Position numbers and translations under genes: made by a program. From IMG/VR virus record IMGVR_UViG_3300045999_002451, positions 1 through 24,071 of that record: a stretch of DNA of 24,071 nt; one strand, given 5' to 3'. The notes beneath the pieces are model-generated. The model ran no database searches. It was not told the DNA's origin and worked only from the letters and a program-made list of their open reading frames with translations. Source of the DNA: a virus. This document shows, in pieces, positions 6,117 to 10,783 of this stretch. The stretch's first letter is position 1; each line of letters begins with the position of its first letter.

Positions 6117-6302
6117 TTATTTATTCTCCAGTCTTGTAGGTGTTGATGTTGTAATTGTATCACGACTGATGCGCGTTCCAATAACCTTGTTTAAACAGTC
6201 ACTTGCAACGAGGTAATCCGCATCTGATTTGGAGTAAACCCCAGCGAACTTTCGTCCGCTTGGGTCTACACCTTCCACGATGTATAACAATTCGTTACTC
6301 AT
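6117..6302 (-). CDS. small hypothetical protein (61 aa)
   Basis: This 61-aa protein begins MSNELLYIVEGVDPSGRKFAG and reads as a beta-strand/helix mini-domain (YIVEGVD, FAGVYSKSDADYLVASDC). That arrangement resembles small phage proteins of unknown role. It ends with a Thr/Ser-rich tail. The start overlaps the upstream 29-aa membrane ORF by 8 bases, and the stop adjoins the amidotransferase ATG. It contains one GTTTAAAC, encoding Leu-Asn within DCLNK. Confidence 0.6.
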   Translation of the reverse strand: MSNELLYIVEGVDPSGRKFAGVYSKSDADYLVASDCLNKVIGTRISRDTITTSTPTRLENK

Positions 6303-6384
6303 TGCCGAGCCAATACCATGCCCATGTTAAGGCAATGATTGCAACGATGAGAAACGAGCGACCATCTACGATTGATAAGTCCAT
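6295..6384 (-). CDS. tiny membrane peptide (29 aa)
   Basis: The 29-residue peptide MDLSIVDGRSFLIVAIIALT... is essentially a short lead followed by one transmembrane helix (SFLIVAIIALTWAWYWLG) and a short acidic tail. Its ATG (6384) follows directly after GTTTAAAC (6385-6392), which also contains the TAA of the upstream zinc-ribbon gene. Its TAA overlaps the next gene by 8 bases. Size and hydrophobicity resemble small phage membrane effectors. Its position between two coupled genes argues for translation. Confidence 0.5.
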   Translation of the reverse strand: MDLSIVDGRSFLIVAIIALTWAWYWLGNE

Positions 6385-6386
6385 GT

Positions 6387-6491
6387 TTAAACACGCACCT
6401 TCGTAGCCTCGCCACAGTCTTGGCATGACCAGTAGATTCCGTCTTGGCTTGATGAATAGTCAACGCTTGCGCCACAGTCTTTGCATCTCAT
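6387..6491 (-). CDS. mini zinc-ribbon protein (34 aa)
   Basis: This 34-aa protein is almost only a zinc ribbon: MRCKDCGASVDY (Cys3, Cys6), then IYWSCQDCGEATKV (Cys23, Cys26), the 2+2 Cys pattern of a rubredoxin-type knuckle. It starts two bases after the TAA of the 51-aa gene. A longer in-frame reading to 6614 lies over that gene and is rejected. Its stop codon is within the GTTTAAAC at 6385-6392. A nucleic-acid or protein adaptor role is likely but unproven. Confidence 0.6.
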   Translation of the reverse strand: MRCKDCGASVDYSSSQDGIYWSCQDCGEATKVRV

Positions 6492-6493
6492 GA

Positions 6494-6649
6494 TTAAGCA
6501 CCAGCCTTGATGTTCACAATGATGGCACTGAACTTTGTCGCACCAGTGTTTAACTCTGCGATTGTGTCGTTGATTTCCTTCATGCTTGATGCACTTAGGT
6601 TTACACCAACACAACGGCTACCTTGCATAATTGCGTATTCGATTGTCAT
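6494..6649 (-). CDS. small hypothetical protein (51 aa)
   Basis: This gene starts at ATG 6649 with AAAGGAG nine to fifteen bases upstream, the best ribosome-binding site in this stretch. The product begins MTIEYAIMQGSRCVGVNLSA and reads as strand-helix-strand with a central SSMKEINDTIAELNTG helix and a final hydrophobic strand (FSAIIVNIKAGA). No family is recognised. A GTTTAAAC lies just before its ribosome-binding site (6666-6673). Confidence 0.62.
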   Translation of the reverse strand: MTIEYAIMQGSRCVGVNLSASSMKEINDTIAELNTGATKFSAIIVNIKAGA

Positions 6650-6700
6650 GATTCCAGTCTCCTTTGTTTAAACAGTCCGAGGCTTTCTCGTCCTGCTTGT

Positions 6701-6745
6701 GCCTGCCGAGGGTAACGCTCCCTCGCTTGCCCACTTGGGGCAGGC
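6701..6745 (-). other. intercistronic two-part hairpin
   Basis: GCCTGCC (6701-6707) pairs with GGCAGGC (6739-6745), with an inner GAGGG (6708-6712) and CCCTC (6720-6724). It lies between the amidoligase stop and the next gene and has no T-tract. It is more likely an mRNA-processing, stabilising or attenuating structure than a full terminator. Confidence 0.45.
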
Positions 6746-6752
6746 TGTCGGC

Positions 6753-7526
6753 TTACGCCTGACCTTGTAGGCTCAAGGCGCGTTGCTTGAGGTATTCCGC
6801 TGTTCGTACATCGAGGTTGTCCTGTGCGATTTCATCGAGCAGGGTTTGGATGTTGTTTAAACGGATGTCTGTTCGTGAGTAGGTTGCTCCGAGCAGATTG
6901 TTGCCCTTGCTGTAATCAATGAGTCCTGCAATGAACTCTGCCCAAGCAACAGCCTTGCGACCATTCAAGGTGCCTTGGTGTAGGCGAACCTCGATTGTGC
7001 CATGGCGGTCAAAAGATTCGAGATTGAGCGACACATAGCGGTCACCGATTCCGATTCTGCCTGAGCGGATTTGCTCGGCTGTCTCGTGAGCCTCGGCAAT
7101 AGTGCGAACCTTGCAGAAACGATTGTTTAAACGGCTTGGGGCAACCAAGGTGCCGATTGTTTCGTGTGCTGTGTGCCAGTTGATGTAAAAATTGGCAAGC
7201 GCGTTAAAGCGGTCGCTGAGCGTATCGCCAAAACTGTCGAAACCGATATGGACATGGTAACCAGTTGAGCGGTCAACCCTTGCGCCTGCATTTAACAACA
7301 AGCGTGCAACAGTTGAAGCCTCGTTTAAACGGGCATCGTTAAGGATTGGAGAAACTACCTCGGCTCCTTGGATTGAGCCGTCATAAACGGCTGTCCACTC
7401 GGTTGAAAGCACATGCTGATTGCGAGGGGCGAGACAGTTGATTCCGCCCTGAGTCAAAACAGTTGATGCGGTTGATGGTGAGATTCCGTTGACCTCGAAC
7501 TCGAGTCCGTATGTAAAAGTAGACAT
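6753..7526 (-). CDS. amidoligase-family enzyme (glutamine-synthetase-like fold)
   Basis: This 257-aa protein fits the phage/bacterial amidoligase family, whose members have a glutamine-synthetase-like COOH-NH2 ligase fold and use ATP to join a carboxylate to an amine. Motifs in order are YGLEFEV (6-12, metal-binding Glu9 and Glu11), YDGSIQGAEVVSP (48-60), GYHVHIGF (89-96, the H-x-H signature), DRYVSLNL (162-169) and TIEVRLHQGTLN (177-188). All expected catalytic residues seem present. The acceptor and donor are unknown; a peptide or cell-wall substrate is possible. GGAGG precedes the ATG, within the end of the SprT-like gene. It contains three GTTTAAAC motifs, each encoding Leu-Asn (RLN). Confidence 0.85.
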   Translation of the reverse strand: MSTFTYGLEFEVNGISPSTASTVLTQGGINCLAPRNQHVLSTEWTAVYDGSIQGAEVVSPILNDARLNEASTVARLLLNAGARVDRSTGYHVHIGFDSFGDTLSDRFNALANFYINWHTAHETIGTLVAPSRLNNRFCKVRTIAEAHETAEQIRSGRIGIGDRYVSLNLESFDRHGTIEVRLHQGTLNGRKAVAWAEFIAGLIDYSKGNNLLGATYSRTDIRLNNIQTLLDEIAQDNLDVRTAEYLKQRALSLQGQA

Positions 7527-7529
7527 GGT

Positions 7530-8099
7530 TTAAGCCTCCACTAGAGATTGGTTGCATGCAGGGCAGATTGGGGAGCCAAGATTCACGAGAGTTGAGCGAG
7601 AAACTCGGGCAATGTAGTTGTCGTTTAAACAGGCAACCTTGATGAGGCGAGTTGATTGTTTTGGAGCCTCGGCTAACTCGATTTTTGCATGAGGGTATGC
7701 ACCAAGGCGAGCCAAGATTGGCTCAACCCATGAGGGCAACGACTCGAGAGGCTTGGCAACCGAGGCTGAGGCTGAACGCCAGTTTCCAGCCTGAGCAACC
7801 TTGAGCAAGGGCAGAATTAGACGGGCAACAGTCTCGGCATCGTCCACAGTTGGAGCCACAAAAATCTCGGCTGTGAAATCGGCTGAGGCTGTTGGAGGCA
7901 CGATTGAGGCTGAAACAGCCTTGCGCCCTGATTTTGGAGGAAAGCCACAGGAAAGGCGAATTGCAGATTCCTCATCGCCTCCGTTTTGGATAGTTGAGGC
8001 AAGGTGAGGGCGTACAGCAATGGCAAGGCTTGCCAGCCACTGTTCGCGGTTGAGTACAGGCATTTGGTGCATCCAGTCTGTCGGGGGTTTTGCCGACAT
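7530..8099 (-). CDS. SprT-like protein lacking the HExxH protease motif
   Basis: This 189-aa protein follows the order of phage SprT-like metalloprotease proteins: LNREQWLASLAIAVRPHL, SCGFPPKSG, AEIFVAPTVDDAETVARLI, LGAYPHAKI, KQSTRLIKVAC and a C-terminal CPAC knuckle. Where active relatives have a VHELVHA-type zinc site, this one reads ILPLLKVAQ with no His-Glu pair. The first half of the C-terminal knuckle is VACLNDNY instead of a C-x-x-C pair. It is therefore probably a non-catalytic homologue. The start is taken as ATG 8099; an in-frame TTG (8147) overlaps the promoter-like sequence and an ATG at 8063 is also possible. It is the first gene of the upstream leftward operon. Confidence 0.65.
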   Translation of the reverse strand: MSAKPPTDWMHQMPVLNREQWLASLAIAVRPHLASTIQNGGDEESAIRLSCGFPPKSGRKAVSASIVPPTASADFTAEIFVAPTVDDAETVARLILPLLKVAQAGNWRSASASVAKPLESLPSWVEPILARLGAYPHAKIELAEAPKQSTRLIKVACLNDNYIARVSRSTLVNLGSPICPACNQSLVEA

Positions 8100-8104
8100 G
8101 GAGA

Positions 8105-8134
8105 AACTTAGGGCATCGTTTAAACCGATGTCAA
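8105..8134 (-). promoter_or_regulatory. candidate leaderless promoter of the SprT-like/amidoligase operon
   Basis: On the leftward strand TTGACA (8134-8129) is followed after 18 bases by TAAGTT, a weak -10. ATG 8099 comes five bases after that, so the transcript would start almost at the start codon, as in many actinobacterial leaderless mRNAs. A GTTTAAAC (8118-8125) fills the spacer, where a bound protein would block polymerase. Confidence 0.5.
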
Positions 8135-8261
8135 CAGATAACGGCAAAAAAGATAAAACCGCAGGTCGCTACGCATAAAACTTTTTTGCGACACGAGGCT
8201 TTTGGGGTGGATTTTGTGGCACAAAACAGCCCACAGCGAACAGGGAAAGTTTAAACAGTCG

Positions 8262-8388
8262 TAAGTTACCGAGGAGTAACAAGGCTAAAGTCAGTGCTAT
8301 ACACTGATAATTCGATTCTTACTGTATCGGCATAACTCTAAAGTGTCGTTAAACAACTGACTTTAGCGATTTACTGGCGAGTAACTTA
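8262..8388. repeat. large interrupted inverted repeat with 60-base loop
   Basis: Three blocks pair in register: TAAGTTAC (8262-8269) with 8381-8388, AGTAA (8275-8279) with 8371-8375, and GCTAAAGTCAGT (8284-8295) with 8356-8367. They are separated by internal loops of 5/5 and 4/3 bases. The 60-base loop is 8296-8355. It could be a structured RNA, a replication or packaging element, or paired operators. Confidence 0.7.
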
Positions 8389-8580
8389 TGGCGGTTGTTG
8401 AACTTTCAACTACTTATGCTGAGCCTGCATGCTGGGGGGGAGCGCGGATACTGTGAAAGAGCGCGAGCCTATACAGAGTCAGCGCCTCAGCCTGCCCTAG
8501 CCCTGCCTGTTCCTAGCCAAGCCTGCATGCATAGCCTTGCAAGCAGGTGCTTAACTGTTTAAACAGCAAGCATTGCAGGT

Positions 8581-8596
8581 GGGTGAGTCATCACCC
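8581..8596. promoter_or_regulatory. short inverted repeat
   Basis: GGGTGA and TCACCC flank GTCA. It lies between the GTTTAAAC at 8557 and the tandem GGTATC repeat. It could be an operator or small hairpin; no regulator is assigned. Confidence 0.35.
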
Positions 8597-8614
8597 CAGG
8601 GTTATTAAACTGCT

Positions 8615-8632
8615 GGTATCGGTATCGGTATA
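8615..8632 (+). repeat. tandem GGTATC repeat (three copies, last imperfect)
   Basis: GGTATC GGTATC GGTATA is a short direct repeat in the control region. Iteron-like repeats can mark replication or regulator sites, but three short copies are weak evidence. Confidence 0.4.
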
Positions 8633-8696
8633 TCTCTACCTACATAAATTTGATAGTGGTGGGGGTCTGACCTGCACTTTTACCCATAAGCAACAG

Positions 8697-8712
8697 TGTG
8701 ATGTAAATCACA
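8697..8712. promoter_or_regulatory. CRP/GlxR-type palindrome
   Basis: TGTGATGTAAATCACA matches the TGTGA-N6-TCACA operator of the CRP family in full, including the central TA of the actinobacterial GlxR form TGTGANNTANNTCACA. A TATAAA at 8716-8721 follows closely. This suggests host cAMP-dependent control of the rightward late operon. Confidence 0.6.
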
Positions 8713-8720
8713 CGCTATAA

Positions 8721-8747
8721 AGTGTCCAATAGTGTCCTTCTGGACAC
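8721..8747. promoter_or_regulatory. GTGTCC direct and inverted repeat set
   Basis: AGTGTCC occurs at 8721-8727 and again ten bases later at 8731-8737. The second copy forms an inverted repeat with GGACAC (8742-8747). The helical-turn spacing suits cooperative binding next to the presumed late promoter; the sequence TATAGTAT follows at 8749-8756. Confidence 0.45.
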
Positions 8748-8759
8748 CTATAGTATAGT

Positions 8760-8785
8760 GAGAGGCGAAATTATCGGAGCCTCTC
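8760..8785 (+). other. leader hairpin 1 upstream of terminase
   Basis: GAGAGGC (8760-8766) pairs with GCCTCTC (8779-8785) around a 12-base loop. It is the first of several stems in the leader before the terminase gene. Confidence 0.45.
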
Positions 8786-8797
8786 TGCTAAGCAACA

Positions 8798-8814
8798 GCG
8801 CCCTCTAGGGGCGC
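8798..8814 (+). other. leader hairpin 2 upstream of terminase
   Basis: GCGCCC (8798-8803) and GGGCGC (8809-8814) enclose TCTAG, a compact GC-rich stem. No T-tract follows, so a simple terminator is unlikely. Confidence 0.5.
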
Positions 8815-8823
8815 ACCCTAAAT

Positions 8824-8867
8824 GAAGCCCTAACCTTCGGCTTCGTTTAGACTTCGCCTTCGGTTAG
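8824..8867 (+). promoter_or_regulatory. leader with two competing stems
   Basis: GAAGCC (8824-8829) can pair with GGCTTC (8839-8844), while CTAACC (8830-8835) can pair with GGTTAG (8862-8867). The second 5' arm lies in the loop of the first stem and its partner lies outside, so the pairings are exclusive or form a pseudoknot. TTCG is repeated four times between the arms. Confidence 0.5.
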
Positions 8868-8909
8868 AGTTTGCCCCAAAACTCACCACAAATGGTTTTG
8901 GAGCATGCT

Positions 8910-10769
8910 ATGGAAAGAAAGAGAACAACCTCTGCTTCGCATAAAAGCGATGCTATTAAAAAGCAGGTCATTGACTTCCTAATGCAGGGGTACTCCGTCC
9001 AAAAGGCGATGGATGCCGTAGGTAGGTCAGTTAAGACCTATGAGTACTACCGAAAGACTGATGAACAATTTGCCTTAGCCATTGACAAGATTCGCTCAAT
9101 GACAGCACGGGGTGAGGTCGGCTCTCCACGAGGGGAAGTACCACCCTTCCCAGAGTTTTCAGAAAAATTTTTAGGGGTCCAAGTATTCCCCCATCAAAAG
9201 CACTGGATTGATTTACTAGAGGGTCGAGAGCCTGAGGACTTACATCCTGCCATCTCCTATGAACCTGGGTCATCAGACTTAATCATAGTCAACACCCCAC
9301 CAGAACACGCTAAGTCTACGACCATTACAGTAAACTATGCGGTATATCGGATTTGCCAGAACCCTAACATCAGAATAATGATTGTGTCCAAGACACAGGC
9401 TATGGCGCAGAAATTCCTGCTTTCTATCAAGAATCGTCTAACCCATCCTCGTTATCAGGATTTACAACTAACCTTTGGTCCGCCAGGGGGATATGAAAAA
9501 AATTCCGATTCGTGGAAGCAGGACCTAATTTACCTATCCTCCGAGTCTCGTGACTCTGGAGAAAAGGACCCTACAGTTCAGGCTGTGGGTATTCGTGGTC
9601 ATATCTATGGTGCCCGTGCTGACTTAATCATCATGGACGACTGTGTTGACCACACCAACGCCCATGAATACGAGAAACAGATTGACTGGATTCAATCCGA
9701 AGTTATGTCTCGTATTGACAATGACGGCGGACGGCTACTGGTTGTAGGTACTCGACTACGCCCACGAGATTTATATTCCGAATTGCGTGACCCTATGCGC
9801 TATCCAGACGAGACATCCCCTTGGACATACTTTGCCCAACCTGCCGTATTGGAGTTCGCAGATGACTCGAAGGACTGGGTTACGCTCTGGGCTAAGACCA
9901 ACATGCCTCCCGTATCTGGCAATGGTGTACCTGATGAGGACGGACTCTACGACAAGTGGACAGGTCCAGCACTGCATAAGAAGCGAAGCCGTATGTCCCC
10001 GAACTTGTGGGCGATGGTCTACCAACAGCAACAGGTTCACGAAGATTCTGCTTTCCCATCAGATGCTATCAAAGGCGTTATTAACGGCGCTCGCAATATT
10101 GGGATTATCCCGAAGGGTAAGCATGGCGTTCGACCTAATGGTATGGACGGGCTTATTGTGGTTGCTGGTCTTGACCCCGCTGGCTCTGGTTATACCGCCG
10201 CTGTGGTTCTTGGCTTGGATGTTTCTACGCAGAAGCGTTACTTGCTGGATGTCTCCAATGTTGCGGGGATGAAACCAGACGAGATTCGTGGCTTAATCAA
10301 AGACTGGACTGAACGCTACAGAGTTACTGAGTGGCGTGTTGAGAAGAACGCATTTCAGACAATGCTTACGCAGGATAGAGAAGTCCGTGAGTTCTTAACT
10401 CGCAGTGGTTCTATGTTGCGCGAACACCATACTGGTCAGAACAAGTGGGACTCAGACTTTGGTGTGGCATCTCTAACAACTTTGTTTTATGGATGGGATG
10501 AAGGCAATGCTCTTATTGAGTTCCCTTCAACACATTCTTCTGAGGGTCTTAAGGCTCTCATTGAACAACTTGTGACATGGTATCCAGACTCACCTAAGTC
10601 ACAAAAAACAGATACAGTCATGGCGTTCTGGTTCGCAGAACTTGGATGTCGTGACCGCTTGGCAAGTGCAACTAACTTTTCTAAGAATCACAACAGAATG
10701 GGCATGTTTCATACGCCGTATGACCGCTCAAAACAATACACCGTCAATCTTGACGAACTATACGCATAG
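8910..10769 (+). CDS. terL: terminase large subunit with N-terminal HTH
   Basis: This 619-aa DNA-packaging motor cuts concatemers and pumps DNA into the prohead. The ATPase has a Walker A-like loop VNTPPEHAKSTT (about residues 127-138) and a Walker B LIIMDDCVD (about 238-246). The RNase H-like nuclease begins VVAGLDPAGSG (about 416-426) with its metal-binding Asp, and a late acidic motif DTVMAFWFAE lies near 568-577. Residues about 13-60 form a separate helix-turn-helix (KQVIDFLMQGYSVQKAMDAVGRS), like those of small terminase subunits. The start is ATG 8910 with GGAG six bases before; ATG 8892 and TTG 8871 lack such a site. No separate small subunit is visible nearby. Confidence 0.92.
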   Translation: MERKRTTSASHKSDAIKKQVIDFLMQGYSVQKAMDAVGRSVKTYEYYRKTDEQFALAIDKIRSMTARGEVGSPRGEVPPFPEFSEKFLGVQVFPHQKHWIDLLEGREPEDLHPAISYEPGSSDLIIVNTPPEHAKSTTITVNYAVYRICQNPNIRIMIVSKTQAMAQKFLLSIKNRLTHPRYQDLQLTFGPPGGYEKNSDSWKQDLIYLSSESRDSGEKDPTVQAVGIRGHIYGARADLIIMDDCVDHTNAHEYEKQIDWIQSEVMSRIDNDGGRLLVVGTRLRPRDLYSELRDPMRYPDETSPWTYFAQPAVLEFADDSKDWVTLWAKTNMPPVSGNGVPDEDGLYDKWTGPALHKKRSRMSPNLWAMVYQQQQVHEDSAFPSDAIKGVINGARNIGIIPKGKHGVRPNGMDGLIVVAGLDPAGSGYTAAVVLGLDVSTQKRYLLDVSNVAGMKPDEIRGLIKDWTERYRVTEWRVEKNAFQTMLTQDREVREFLTRSGSMLREHHTGQNKWDSDFGVASLTTLFYGWDEGNALIEFPSTHSSEGLKALIEQLVTWYPDSPKSQKTDTVMAFWFAELGCRDRLASATNFSKNHNRMGMFHTPYDRSKQYTVNLDELYA

Positions 10770-10783
10770 AACAGGAGGCGAAT

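Larger units (their letters stand above)
82..8564. repeat. 27 dispersed copies of the palindrome GTTTAAAC
   Basis: Exact copies start at 82, 410, 790, 1511, 1771, 2002, 2237, 2397, 2949, 3416, 3955, 4481, 4975, 5051, 5102, 5148, 5765, 6189, 6385, 6666, 6855, 7125, 7323, 7623, 8118, 8249 and 8557. Only two more exist in the window (12352, 17731). Flanking bases vary, and spacing is mostly 150-700 bases, tightening to 46-76 in the control region. Within genes the motif occurs in different codon registers (xGT TTA AAC, xxG TTT AAA C and GTT TAA at stops), so selection acts on DNA, not on peptide. The most plausible role is as protein-binding sites. Confidence 0.95.
8148..8909. promoter_or_regulatory. 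divergent gene-free control region before the terminase
   Basis: About 760 bases without a supportable gene separate the leftward and rightward transcription units. They hold a large imperfect inverted repeat (8262-8388), two GTTTAAAC sites (8249, 8557), a GC-rich stretch with a run of seven G (8434-8440) and repeated GCCTGC-type words (8420-8550). Also present are a 6-base tandem repeat (8615-8632), a CRP-type palindrome, a GTGTCC repeat set and three leader hairpins. A packaging site or replication origin could also lie here, as is common next to terminase genes, but nothing proves it. Confidence 0.6.

Noticed and set aside
6492-6614. N-terminal Cys/His-rich extension of the zinc-ribbon gene
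   Set aside because: It is the shadow of the 51-aa gene at 6494-6649, which has the better ribosome-binding site.
8296-8355. TTCGATTC resembling a tRNA T-loop
   Set aside because: No acceptor, anticodon or T stems of the right lengths can be formed around it; no tRNA is called.
8416-8562. 48-aa rightward ORF in the GC-rich part of the divergent region, ending in GTTTAAAC
   Set aside because: No ribosome-binding site, low-complexity Ala/Pro composition, and no coupling to other genes.
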